Assembly (NCBI RefSeq): GCF_002204185.1
Contig: NZ_MXPU01000011.1
Coordinates: forward strand, 62,001 to 126,000
Reading direction: 5' to 3'
DNA length: 64,000 nt
Source of the DNA: Rhizobium esperanzae
Lineage (GTDB): Bacteria > Pseudomonadota > Alphaproteobacteria > Rhizobiales > Rhizobiaceae
Position 1 is the stretch's first letter. The number at the start of each line of letters is the position of its first letter. Below are positions 27,132 to 35,588 of the stretch, piece by piece. The notes under the pieces are model-generated. The model was given only the letters and a program-made list of their open reading frames with translations, did no database searches and was not told where the DNA came from. The translations under genes were made by a program, and so were the position numbers.

Positions 27132-27588
27132 TCACGGCAACTCTCTCAGCCCATGCTATTGGGGTCTTAACCTGTTTTACGCCGAACTTATGCACAGGAA
27201 GCTGTGAGTAAAGCTTGGGCTAAAGTCCTATAATTCTTCATCAGCCATTTTTTCTCAAGAAAAACGACAAATAATAATTGGCCTTTCGGCCAAACGATGG
27301 TATTTGAAAATGCAAGTAGAATTCTGATTGTGAACTACAATCGTACTGCTTCCAAGTCCCTCAGTTTTGATTTTTCAATGTCTAACTGGGGCCATCGCCT
27401 GGAGCAAGACGGTAGTGGTTTTCGGTCAGGCAGTATAAGAACAGGTCTCGGACTTCGGAATCTAGGGGTGGATTTCACGTTTTTCGAAACAGAAGATTGC
27501 TTCCTGTGCTTTTGCTGTTCGCTTCTACGAGGCGGGTCTTTGGCGTGACAGTCAAAGATCGTTTGAGCATGCTAACAGGAGAAAAAAT
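27132..27588 (+). promoter_or_regulatory. Long AT-rich upstream region of rosR
   Basis: 457 bases without a convincing gene and distinctly AT-richer than the flanks. It holds a small hairpin TTGGCC-TTTC-GGCCAA (27279-27294). rosR/mucR genes in Rhizobium are known to have long upstream regions with autoregulatory RosR sites, so operators are expected here; I cannot delimit one. An 83-codon open frame at 27297 is probably not a gene. Confidence 0.5.
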
Positions 27589-28020
27589 ATGACGGATATG
27601 GCGACCGGCAATGGGCCGGAGCTGCTTGTGGAACTGACGGCCGACATCGTCGCGGCTTATGTCAGCAACCATGTTGTCCCGGTCAGCGACCTGGCAAATC
27701 TGATTTCCGACGTGCATTCGGCACTGAGCAACACGTCCGTACCGCAGCCCGCTGCGGCTGTCGTCGAAAAGCAGAAGCCTGCAGTCTCTGTCCGCAAGTC
27801 CGTACAGGACGAGCAGATTACGTGCCTGGAATGCGGCGGCAACTTCAAATCCCTCAAGCGTCACCTCATGACGCATCACAGTCTCTCGCCGGAAGAATAC
27901 CGTGAGAAGTGGGACCTGCCGACCGACTACCCGATGGTAGCGCCCGCCTATGCCGAAGCGCGTTCGCGCCTGGCGAAGGAGATGGGCCTGGGTCAGCGCC
28001 GCAAGCGCGGCCGCGGCTGA
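27589..28020 (+). CDS. rosR: RosR/MucR family zinc-finger transcriptional regulator
   Basis: 143 residues, exactly the size of RosR from R. leguminosarum and R. etli. Opens with the conserved LLVELTADIVAAYVSNHVVP oligomerisation region; the prokaryotic Cys2His2 zinc finger uses C79, C82, H92 and H97 in CLECGGNFKSLKRHLMTHH, and the C-terminal basic end is GLGQRRKRGRG. The family represses or activates exopolysaccharide, motility and cell-surface genes by binding AT-rich DNA and usually represses itself. Rhizobia often carry several paralogues, so this may be rosR or a close MucR copy. Ends at a strong terminator hairpin. Confidence 0.9.
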   Translation: MTDMATGNGPELLVELTADIVAAYVSNHVVPVSDLANLISDVHSALSNTSVPQPAAAVVEKQKPAVSVRKSVQDEQITCLECGGNFKSLKRHLMTHHSLSPEEYREKWDLPTDYPMVAPAYAEARSRLAKEMGLGQRRKRGRG

Positions 28021-28042
28021 GCTTATCGAAGCAGTCAAGGAC

Positions 28043-28069
28043 AAAAGCCGGGTCTTGTGCCCGGCTTTT
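28043..28069 (+). terminator. Intrinsic terminator of rosR
   Basis: AAAAGCCGGG (28043-28052) pairs perfectly with CCCGGCTTTT (28060-28069) over a 7-base loop; the arm itself supplies the U-tract and the stem can end transcription on both strands. Confidence 0.8.
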
Positions 28070-28395
28070 CTGTCTGTACCGCAAACATGATGCCGAAAAC
28101 CGGAAGCGTTTCCCGGCGCTGTCTGTCCCGGCCTGCTAAAGGAAAGCACGATTCAGGCTTTGGTCCGAACGGCCCAGAGTTCATCCTGTTCTGAATGAGG
28201 ATAATAATCTCCCTGACTATTCCGCCGCTATCTCAAGTCATGCACGGGGGAGACGGGATATTATCAGGAAGCCTCTCTTACGCTTGGGAGGGCGGCGTAG
28301 AATGTATTCCTATACTATAAGAAAGTGTTAATATAGTCGATTGGCCGTTTCCGCAAATGCGCACTCGGCCGCGTCGCCGACCGAATCAATCGCGT
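28070..28395. other. Gene-free gap with a degenerate repeat fragment
   Basis: No open frame with a ribosome-binding site is seen. Bases 28084-28116 (ATGATGCCGAAAACCGGAAG and onward) resemble part of a short interspersed repeat common in Rhizobium; a related fragment is at 36680. The rest is unremarkable sequence before the convergent end of sufE. Confidence 0.5.
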
Positions 28396-28818
28396 TCAGG
28401 CCGCGGCGCGGACTTTCGCCTCTTCCCGGATTCGCTTCACCATCGAGCGCAGCCCGTTCGAACGCTGCGACGACAGGTTCTCCACCAGACCGATCTTCGA
28501 GAAGATCTCGAAGGCATCGAGCGCAGCGATCTCGGAAGCCGGCTTGCCGGAATAGGTGGCAAGCACGATGGCGACGAGGCCGCGCACGATATGCGCGTCG
28601 GAATCGCCCTCGAAACTCATGATTGGGTTTTCCGGATCGCCCGACGTATGCGTCACCAGCCACACCTGGCTGGCGCAGCCCATCACCTTGTTCTCCGAGG
28701 TGCGTTTTTCCTCGGCGAGTTCGGGCAGCGCCTTGCCGAGCTCGATGACATAGCGGTAGCGGTCTTCCCAATCGTCCAGGAAGGCGAAGTCATCGATGAT
28801 CTGGTCGAGGGATGCCAT
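28396..28818 (-). CDS. sufE: SufE family Fe-S cluster assembly sulfur acceptor
   Basis: 140 residues. Accepts persulfide sulfur from a cysteine desulfurase such as SufS for Fe-S cluster assembly; the acceptor is C48 in VMGCASQVW. The ATG at 28818 begins MASLDQIIDDFAFLDDWEDR, the conserved start; the frame continues to 28863 without conservation. Stand-alone SufE away from the suf operon is normal in rhizobia. Its upstream region holds a repeat and the DUF5330 terminator. Confidence 0.93.
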   Translation of the reverse strand: MASLDQIIDDFAFLDDWEDRYRYVIELGKALPELAEEKRTSENKVMGCASQVWLVTHTSGDPENPIMSFEGDSDAHIVRGLVAIVLATYSGKPASEIAALDAFEIFSKIGLVENLSSQRSNGLRSMVKRIREEAKVRAAA

Positions 28819-28971
28819 AAAAAGCCTTTCACCTTTTGGCATGCTGGCAAAACGACACGGCAATTTTGCGTCCGGACATGCTCTAGGACTGCATATAGGT
28901 GATAGATCTGCAGATTTGAACCACTAAAGCGAGCCGTCTTAGTGACGCCGCGCTCCAGCTTTTATTTTTAC

Positions 28972-29015
28972 GCATGTCGTTATCGAAAACCACTGCACAT
29001 TCTTGTGCGACATGC
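28972..29015. repeat. 44-bp Rhizobium interspersed palindromic repeat
   Basis: Bounded by GCATGTCG and CGACATGC (perfect inverted ends), with inner bases TTATCGAAAACCACTGCACA. This is the layout of a short repeat seen many times in Rhizobium chromosomes. The copy lies between sufE and a terminator. Confidence 0.65.
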
Positions 29016-29019
29016 TCTC

Positions 29020-29056
29020 AAAAAGAAACGCCGTGAGGATGGGCATCCTCACGGCG
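29020..29056 (-). terminator. Strong intrinsic terminator of the DUF5330 gene
   Basis: CGCCGTGAGGAT (29029-29040) pairs perfectly with ATCCTCACGGCG (29045-29056). On the minus strand the stem is followed by TTTCTTTTT, a textbook U-tract. It lies about 150 bases past the stop of the leftward DUF5330 gene. Confidence 0.85.
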
Positions 29057-29204
29057 CAGCAATCTGCTGAATTAAACAGGGCAGGCACGTCAGGCATGGG
29101 ACATTTCCGCGTCATGCGGACCACCGATGCAAGCTGTAGAATTCTCGTGAGACGCGTCCGGAACGTTGCTTATGCGCGGCGGGCCGGTTGCCCGCGCAAA
29201 TTCG

Positions 29205-29693
29205 TCAGATCGCCGGCTTCGGCGTCGGCAGCGGGATCGCGCCGGTTACCACGGTCCCGGCTTCATCGTCGACCGGCGGACGATAAGGCATCGGCTGGTT
29301 GAGCACAGCCTTTGCCTCGCGGTCCTTCTCCTGAACGGAAGGAGAGGCGAGGGAGGGGGCGGCGGCTGCCACCCGGTTCGCCGGTTCGGCGGGGCTTGCG
29401 GTCGTCGTCGGTTCGTCGGTGAATTGGCTGTCGAGAAGTTCGTAAGCGACGCGGGCGCCCTCGCGGGCCCGGTAGCCGAGCGCCGTCAGGGTCTCGGCGC
29501 CTTTGACGCAGACCTCCGGCTTTTCCGAGCACATGCCGGTGAGATAGTCATAGGCGCCGCTCGCGGCCGTGAAGGCGTCGGAGAGCTGCAATTGCGGGCC
29601 GCCGGCGAGCTTGTCGGATCCCTCCGTGCTGAAGACGGAAAGAAGCACGAGCACAAGGCCAAACCAGAAGGATCCTTTGATCAGAAACCACAT
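29205..29693 (-). CDS. DUF5330 family membrane-anchored protein
   Basis: 162 residues from the ATG at 29693. One N-terminal membrane segment (MWFLIKGSFWFGLVLVLLSV) serves as an anchor; the following region contains a conserved CSEKPEVCVKG pair of cysteines and a Pro/Thr-rich C-terminal tail that ends LPTPKPA. The layout fits DUF5330, a small Rhizobiales family of unknown function, probably periplasmic. The frame runs back to 29858 but without conservation. Monocistronic with its own terminator. Confidence 0.75.
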   Translation of the reverse strand: MWFLIKGSFWFGLVLVLLSVFSTEGSDKLAGGPQLQLSDAFTAASGAYDYLTGMCSEKPEVCVKGAETLTALGYRAREGARVAYELLDSQFTDEPTTTASPAEPANRVAAAAPSLASPSVQEKDREAKAVLNQPMPYRPPVDDEAGTVVTGAIPLPTPKPAI

Positions 29694-30145
29694 TGTCGTT
29701 GCCCATCCTGTTTTCCCGTCCGGTTCTTTTCGCCGAATCAGGCCGGTTGTCCGGTGTGCTTTCACCCTATCGGCAAGTTGCGAATGCCGCTTTTCGAAAC
29801 TCGTGCGCATTTGCGGCAAATTTAATTCAAATTTTAGCGAAGCCCATTTGAGCGGCATTTAAGTCGAATGTGAGCGATTGCCGTTAAGCATCAGGGCAGC
29901 ACCTGCCTGCAATTGCAGGGCTTTTGCCGGCTCGCCTTGCCACAGGAGTTAACGCGATGCTGAAATATGAAGGAAATCCGCCGCTTACCGGCCATTAACC
30001 ACAAAAAGCAAAGGGGCGCACGGATGCTCCAAAACGGGAATTTCTGCCCTTTCTGGCTGTGAACAGCGCCTTTGCCTTATCCTTTCCTTAAGTCGCGGGG
30101 GCCTATTGTCCGGATCGACAGACAGCCTCTTTGGGCGGGTATTGC
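29694..30145. other. Divergent intergenic region
   Basis: 452 bases between the DUF5330 gene and the histidine kinase gene. No gene, repeat or clear operator is seen; both promoters must lie here. Confidence 0.4.
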
Positions 30146-31687
30146 GTGCGAGTATTGAGTGACATTGGCGGCTGGGCGACGACCCTCGTAGACCGGGCGG
30201 CGACAAGCTGGCTTTCCCGGACGGGTGGCGGCGAAGCCGTGCGCCAGCGCGAGCTTGCGATTCTGCGCCGCCTCGTGCTGCTCTCCTCGGCCGCTCTCGT
30301 CGCCGCGCCTGTTGGCCTTTCGGCGGTCACCAGCCCGGCCGTCGCGCTGCCGGCCGGCGTCGCCATGGTCTGCGCCGCCTTTCTCTTTTCCGCCGTCGGC
30401 AGCATCGCGTTGGCCCGCCAGGGCTCGTCCGCCGGCGTTGCCACACAGTCGGCCGAGGATTTCTTCCTCGCCGTCACCCCCGGCCTCGTCTTCTTCCTGG
30501 ATCCGCACGGCAGCGTCGCCACCATAGGCGGCCGCGACCGGCGCGATTTCCTTGCCTGGATGCGCGATCCGAAGGGCAGGGGCTTCCTGGAGCAGGTGCA
30601 TGTCTCCGACCGTATCCTGTTCTTGCAGGCGCTCGATGAGCTCAGGCGCGGCGAAGATGCTGCAAGCGTCGATCTGCGCCTCGATCGGCCTTCGGTCTCG
30701 CGCGATCAGCGCCAGTTCGCCTATCTGAGAATGGACATGACGGCGCGACGCGATGCCGATGGCGAGCTTGCCGCCGTCATCGCCCAACTGCGCGATGTCT
30801 CCGTCGAGCAGCAGCTGCGGGCCGAAGCCCAGAACCGTGCGGCCGACGCCGAATCGGCAAATGATGCCAAGTCGCGCTTCCTCGCCGCGGTCAGCCACGA
30901 GCTGCGCACGCCGCTGAACGCTATCCTCGGCTTCTCCGATATTCTGATCGGCGAATATTTCGGCAAGTTCGAAAACGATCGCCAGCGTGAATATGTCGGG
31001 CTCGTCCGCGAATCCGGCGCGCATCTGCTCTCCGTCGTCAATACCATGCTCGACATGAGCAAGATCGAAGCGGGGCGCTACGAGCTGATTCTCGACGCCT
31101 TCGATATCTCGAGCTCCGTCAGATCCTGCGAATCGATGCTGGCATTGCAAGCCAAGACCAAGGGCGTCACGCTGACGAGCCGGATTCAGCGCGGGCTTGG
31201 CGAGATCGTCGCCGATCAGCGCGCCATCCAGCAGATCCTCATCAATCTCGTCGGCAATGCCGTGAAATTCACCGAAGCCGGCGGCGTCGTCTCGGTCGAT
31301 GCGGCGGCGCGTGACGGCATTCTGAAGCTGACGGTCAGCGATACCGGCATCGGCATTGCCGCCGACAAGCTGGCGATGCTCGGCCAGCCTTTCGTCCAGA
31401 TCCAGAACGATTACACCCGCCGCTTCGAGGGCAGCGGTCTCGGCCTCTCGCTGGTCAAGGGGCTGGTGGCGCTGCATGGCGGCAATTTTGCCATTGCCAG
31501 CCAGCCGGGCGAAGGTACGATCATCACCGTCGAGATCGCGGTGGATGGCTCGGGCGCCCGGCGCGCCGAAAATGCCGGCCATGGCGCAACCGTCGAATTT
31601 CCGCCGCGGCTGAAGGACGCGGTCGGTACCGGAGCAGTATTGGAAGAGGGGCTTTTCGATGGCCGCGCGCAAGCGAAAATCGCCTAA
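30146..31687 (+). CDS. Membrane sensor histidine kinase (PAS-type, DivJ/PleC-like)
   Basis: 513 residues from a GTG at 30146; a TTG at 30131 is an alternative and the start is uncertain. Two membrane helices at about residues 45-60 and 75-95, then a PAS-like region (AEDFFLAVTPGLVFFLDPHG onward), a coiled stretch, the H-box AVSHELRTPLNAILGFSDIL with the phospho-accepting His near residue 251, and an HATPase domain (NLVGNAVKFTEAGG, DTGIGIA, GSGLGLSLVKGLVALHGG). The phosphotransfer region resembles the alphaproteobacterial cell-cycle kinases that act on DivK, so a DivJ-like role is possible but inferred. No cognate regulator gene is adjacent. Its 3' end overlaps the next gene by 29 bases. Confidence 0.85.
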   Translation: MRVLSDIGGWATTLVDRAATSWLSRTGGGEAVRQRELAILRRLVLLSSAALVAAPVGLSAVTSPAVALPAGVAMVCAAFLFSAVGSIALARQGSSAGVATQSAEDFFLAVTPGLVFFLDPHGSVATIGGRDRRDFLAWMRDPKGRGFLEQVHVSDRILFLQALDELRRGEDAASVDLRLDRPSVSRDQRQFAYLRMDMTARRDADGELAAVIAQLRDVSVEQQLRAEAQNRAADAESANDAKSRFLAAVSHELRTPLNAILGFSDILIGEYFGKFENDRQREYVGLVRESGAHLLSVVNTMLDMSKIEAGRYELILDAFDISSSVRSCESMLALQAKTKGVTLTSRIQRGLGEIVADQRAIQQILINLVGNAVKFTEAGGVVSVDAAARDGILKLTVSDTGIGIAADKLAMLGQPFVQIQNDYTRRFEGSGLGLSLVKGLVALHGGNFAIASQPGEGTIITVEIAVDGSGARRAENAGHGATVEFPPRLKDAVGTGAVLEEGLFDGRAQAKIA

Positions 31688-32615
31688 GGGAAAGAAGCGG
31701 CGGCAGCAGCCGGGCCTTATCGTGTCGGGTGCGGCCGCTCTCGGCGGCCTCGGCCTGCAGGGTGCATCCGTGCTGGGTGGTATCGGGCTGCAGGGCGCAT
31801 CCGCGCTCGGCGGCGTCATCGGCCGCAATCCGTCGGTCGCCGGCGGCGCGATCGCCTTCTTCGTCATCTTCTCCTTCGTTGCGGCCAACGCCCTCTGGTA
31901 TCAGCCTGGCTTGCATCCGCACCCGATTTTCCGCACCCGCGACCCGCAGTCTCCAAACGTGCTCGGTGCGCGCCGGGCGGCCGACGAACAGCCGGCTGAT
32001 GTCACCACCTTCCGGATCGAACGGCCGGAGGATGCCGCCGCCACCACCAGCGGGACGCCGGCGCCGGCCGCAGCCGCTCCGCAGCCGAGCCAGCTGGTCA
32101 TGGACATTCAGCAGCAGCTGGTGCGCCGCGGCCTCTATAACGGCACCGCCGACGGCATCATCGGCCCCCGCACCAGCGCTGCCATCCTGTTCTTCCAGGA
32201 GACCGTCGGCATGGCCCAGACTGGGGAAGCGACGCCGGAGGTGCTGGCGGCGCTGAAAACCGAAGCTGCCGGCCCCTCGACCGTGCCGGTGGAAAAACCG
32301 CGTGAGGATGTCACCTCGAAGGCGGCGGCGGAAGACCCGGTCGCCGCCGCGATCCGCAGCGCCGAAAAGACCGTCAAGACGGCGCCATCAGCCGCAAAGC
32401 AGCTTCCATCAAGCGAACTCACCACTGTCGACCTGGTGCTGAAGATCCAGAAGGGTCTGTCCAACATGGCCTATGCCAATGTCGGCGTCGACGGTGTTGC
32501 CGGCGAGCAGACCCGCGCCGCCATCCGCCATTTCCAGAAGCACTACAATCTGCCTGAAAACGGCGAGCCAAACGAGGCGGTGCTGAAGAAACTCAAGGAA
32601 ATCGGCGCGATCTGA
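31659..32615 (+). CDS. Peptidoglycan-binding domain membrane protein
   Basis: 318 residues. A Lys/Arg-rich N terminus, a Gly-rich stretch with a near-repeat (GLQGASVLGG and GLQGASALGG), one membrane helix (AGGAIAFFVIFSFVAANALWY, about residues 60-80), a Pro/Ala linker, then two PG_binding_1 modules: MDIQQQLVRRGLYNGTADGI GP around residues 148-190 and LKIQKGLSNMAYANVGVDGV around 265-315. It should sit in the inner membrane and hold peptidoglycan from the periplasmic side. The gene starts inside the end of the kinase gene with a GAAGAGGGG site, so the two are translationally coupled. Confidence 0.82.
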   Translation: MAARKRKSPKGKKRRQQPGLIVSGAAALGGLGLQGASVLGGIGLQGASALGGVIGRNPSVAGGAIAFFVIFSFVAANALWYQPGLHPHPIFRTRDPQSPNVLGARRAADEQPADVTTFRIERPEDAAATTSGTPAPAAAAPQPSQLVMDIQQQLVRRGLYNGTADGIIGPRTSAAILFFQETVGMAQTGEATPEVLAALKTEAAGPSTVPVEKPREDVTSKAAAEDPVAAAIRSAEKTVKTAPSAAKQLPSSELTTVDLVLKIQKGLSNMAYANVGVDGVAGEQTRAAIRHFQKHYNLPENGEPNEAVLKKLKEIGAI

Positions 32616-32727
32616 GACATATCGCGCAGCCCGAGGCTACAACCTAAGTCTAAGACGCTGGTGCCGTTTGCAACTTATTAACCATGTTGATCGAAGCTTT
32701 GCCGATTGAGGCGGGGGAGCGTCGGTC

Positions 32728-34176
32728 ATGCATGCGCTGAAGACGATGGACGATCTGGCCGGAGAACCGGCAGTCGAAGCGGAAGGCCCGGATCGCACCG
32801 CCTTGCGCCACATCCTGCAGCGCCTTGCCGAGGAGGCCTCGACGCTCGGCATCGATCTCGTCGATATTGCCGGCGCCATTCAGGACATGGCGGCGATGTC
32901 GGCCCGCCATGCCTCCGCCTTCGATCATGTCACCAGCACCGCGCTTTCGATTGCCGAAACCAACCGTTCGGTCGCCTTGTCGCTGCGCGAGACAGACCGG
33001 ACGGCCGCCGAAGCCCGCCAGATGCTCAAGGAATCGGCCGACCGCCTGTCCGGCTCCGTTGCCGAGATCGGCCATATGGTTCAGGCTTCAAATGTCATCG
33101 GCGCCGAAATCGCCGGCTTCTCGAAATCGCTTGCCGATGTCGACAAGATTGCCGAGGAGATCAGCACGATAGCCCGCCAGACCAACCTCCTGGCGCTGAA
33201 CGCCGCGATCGAGGCGGCGCGTGCCGGCGATGCGGGCAAGGGTTTCGCCGTTGTCGCCGCTGAAGTGCGCGCACTTTCGCTGCAGACGTCAAAGGCGACC
33301 GGCTCCATTCAGGACACGCTGGATGAGCTGCGGGTGAAGATCGACCGGCTGTCGGCGGTCGGCGGCGATGCCCGCGACAGTGCCGCCGACGTGCGTGACA
33401 AGTCGGACGCGATGCGCGGCGCCTTCGAAAGCATGGAACATGTCATCACCCGCATTCTCGACAGTTCGACGGTCATGGCCAACACCACCGAGGCGGTCGA
33501 CCAGCAATGCGCCGGTTTCGTCCAGAAGCTCGGCGAGATGTCCGGCGAGGTCGCCGGTTCGAATGTCAGGCTGCAGCAGGCGGCAAACCGCGTCGACAGC
33601 GTCGTCGGTCTCTCGGAAACGCTGATCCAGCTGACGGCGAGCGCCGGCGTCAAGACCGCCGACAGCCGTTGGATCGAGGAAGCACAATCGGTGGCAAGGC
33701 AGATATCAGGCGCTTTCGAACGCGCCGTCGCCGAGGGTAAAATCGGTTTCGATGCCCTCTTCGACCGACGCTACCGGCCGATGCCTGGCACCGATCCGGT
33801 TCAGATGATAGCCGCTTTCACCGAACTCACCGACCGTCTGCTGCCGCCGATCCAGGAGCCCGTCGTTGCCCTTGACGAGCGCATCGCCTTCTGCGCGGCG
33901 ATCGACGAAAACGGCTATCTGCCGACCCATAACCGGAAGTTTTCGCAGCCGCAGCGGCCGGGCGATATCGTCTGGAACACTGCCAATTGCCGCAATCGCC
34001 GCATCTTCGCCGATCGCGTCGGTCTTGCCGCCGGCCGCAGCACCGCGCCTTTCCTCGTCCAGACCTATCGCCGCGACATGGGCGGCGGCAATTTCGTGAT
34101 GATGAAGGATATCTCCGCGCCAATCACCGTCAGAGGCCGCCATTGGGGCGGCTTGCGGCTGGCGGTCATGGTTTGA
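32728..34176 (+). CDS. Soluble methyl-accepting chemotaxis protein with C-terminal sensory domain
   Basis: 482 residues with no membrane helix and no signal peptide. The long coiled-coil signalling domain comes first (about residues 40-310), with the hairpin tip EISTIARQTNLLALNAAIEAARAGDAGKGFAVVAAEVR that binds CheA/CheW. The C-terminal 150 residues (FTELTDRLLPPIQEP, GYLPTHNRKFSQPQ, NCRNRRIFADRVG, FLVQTYRRDMGGG, RGRHWGGLR) form a conserved domain related to extracytoplasmic sensor modules but here predicted cytoplasmic. The ATG at 32728 has a GGGGGAG site. The ligand is unknown. Confidence 0.85.
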   Translation: MHALKTMDDLAGEPAVEAEGPDRTALRHILQRLAEEASTLGIDLVDIAGAIQDMAAMSARHASAFDHVTSTALSIAETNRSVALSLRETDRTAAEARQMLKESADRLSGSVAEIGHMVQASNVIGAEIAGFSKSLADVDKIAEEISTIARQTNLLALNAAIEAARAGDAGKGFAVVAAEVRALSLQTSKATGSIQDTLDELRVKIDRLSAVGGDARDSAADVRDKSDAMRGAFESMEHVITRILDSSTVMANTTEAVDQQCAGFVQKLGEMSGEVAGSNVRLQQAANRVDSVVGLSETLIQLTASAGVKTADSRWIEEAQSVARQISGAFERAVAEGKIGFDALFDRRYRPMPGTDPVQMIAAFTELTDRLLPPIQEPVVALDERIAFCAAIDENGYLPTHNRKFSQPQRPGDIVWNTANCRNRRIFADRVGLAAGRSTAPFLVQTYRRDMGGGNFVMMKDISAPITVRGRHWGGLRLAVMV

Positions 34177-34237
34177 CGCACCCGTCAAAATATCACTGCG
34201 GATTGCCCGCGCCCGCGCGCCAGTCTATATCGCGTCG

Positions 34238-34582
34238 ATGAGATTACGCGCCGACATTTTCGTTTCTTCGCTTCTGCGCCGCGTCTTCGCAAGCGGCGAT
34301 TTCGCCGCTGTGGAGAAGAAGGGCGCGGAGGAGGCGGGCGCGATCTTCATCCGCCAACACTTTCGCGACGGCCTGGAGACGCTCTATGCGCCGGCGCCGC
34401 AGACCGCCTTCGATGAAGACGAGATCCGCGATCGGCTGTTCGAAGTCCGTCTTGCGCGCAGCGAGCCGGAAGCGGTGCGGGCGATGCTGGATCGCGAACG
34501 CCGCTTCGACCCCGATCTCTGGATCGTCGAGCTGGAGGCGGAGGAATTGGGGGACATGATCCCCTTGGCGGCGGATCGCTGA
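34238..34582 (+). CDS. DUF1491 family protein
   Basis: 114 residues. The N terminus MRLRADIFVSSLLRRVFASGDFAAVEKKGAEEAGAIF-type sequence and the C-terminal DPDLWIVELE are diagnostic of DUF1491, a small cytoplasmic alphaproteobacterial family of unknown function. Located 61 bases after the chemoreceptor gene; converges with the DUF2336 gene (stop codons about 20 bases apart). Confidence 0.85.
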   Translation: MRLRADIFVSSLLRRVFASGDFAAVEKKGAEEAGAIFIRQHFRDGLETLYAPAPQTAFDEDEIRDRLFEVRLARSEPEAVRAMLDRERRFDPDLWIVELEAEELGDMIPLAADR

Positions 34583-34601
34583 GGGTCAGGTCTTATTCGC
34601 C

Positions 34602-35588
34602 TCAACGTGACCGCCGCCCCAGCGCGCGCATGTCGCGCCGCGCCGGCGCCTGGCGGGCGAAGCGGTGGGTTTCAGTCTCCCGAGATGTGCGCGAATCGGA
34701 TGCCTCGGCTTTGTAGGTGTAGCGATCAGCGCGCCGCCAGGCCTCCACCCTTTCGTGGCATTCTTCCGGATCGAGCGCATCGAGCACCATCCAGCCGCGC
34801 GTCACATTGTGCTGTTGTTCGGCAAGATGCGGATAGAACCGTTCCAGCACGAAGACGGCGTCGAGAAAGCCCATGCCGAGGCTCGTCAGCGTCGTGGCGA
34901 GCTGCTGGCCGGAGAGGTCGAGCATGATGCGTTCGGCAAGCCAGCGGCTGGCGGAAAGCGCATCGGCGAGTGCGGTGGCGAAGTGCGTCGCCTCCTGCGA
35001 GCGGGCGAAGCGCACTAGCAGCGCCTCCTGAATGTCGGTGAGGGTGCGCAGGCCGAGCCTGTCTTGATCGTCACGGCCCAGATGGCCGGCAAGATCCAGA
35101 ATGCGCCCGCGCAAGGCTTCCTCATTGGCGATGCGCTGTTCCTCCAGCGCTTCGGCCTCGTTGCTCTCCACCTGGACTGGCGAAAGCGGGACGGCCACCG
35201 ATTCCGTGATCGGCGCCGAAGCGGTCGCGGAGCGCGGCTGGGTCTGGCGCAACGCCACCAGCGCGTCGATGACCTTCGGCGAGAGCGAGTCGCGGCTGAC
35301 GATCGCCTTGACATGCGCCGCACCCTGCATGCGCGCGATGGTGATCAGCGTGTCGTCGGCAACGGCCTTCGAGGCGATAAGGAAAGGCGCCGCGATTTCG
35401 ACCGGCTGATTGCCGATGAACAGCGCCACGGCTGCCGGCATGGTCTCGCATTGGGAAAGGGCGGCGACCGCCTGGCGCTTGGCCTCGTCGGAGGAAGCCT
35501 GGAACAGCGGCGTGAAAAGCTCGGCGAATTGGCGCAGTTCGGATCGTGTCGGATGAGACAGGCTCTCGAAACTGCTCACAGTCGCCAT
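34602..35588 (-). CDS. DUF2336 family protein
   Basis: 328 residues from the ATG at 35588 (AAGGACG site). The segment SSFESLSHPTRSELRQFAELFTPLF opens a HEAT-like helical domain typical of DUF2336, a family in alphaproteobacteria with unknown role, where some members accompany sensory or flagellar functions. No membrane helix. A frame open to 35678 has no conservation. The gene is alone on its strand. Confidence 0.78.
   Translation of the reverse strand: MATVSSFESLSHPTRSELRQFAELFTPLFQASSDEAKRQAVAALSQCETMPAAVALFIGNQPVEIAAPFLIASKAVADDTLITIARMQGAAHVKAIVSRDSLSPKVIDALVALRQTQPRSATASAPITESVAVPLSPVQVESNEAEALEEQRIANEEALRGRILDLAGHLGRDDQDRLGLRTLTDIQEALLVRFARSQEATHFATALADALSASRWLAERIMLDLSGQQLATTLTSLGMGFLDAVFVLERFYPHLAEQQHNVTRGWMVLDALDPEECHERVEAWRRADRYTYKAEASDSRTSRETETHRFARQAPARRDMRALGRRSR

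Noticed and set aside
27297..27548. 83-codon frame upstream of rosR
   Set aside because: AT-rich regulatory DNA, no ribosome-binding site and no family; treated as leader.
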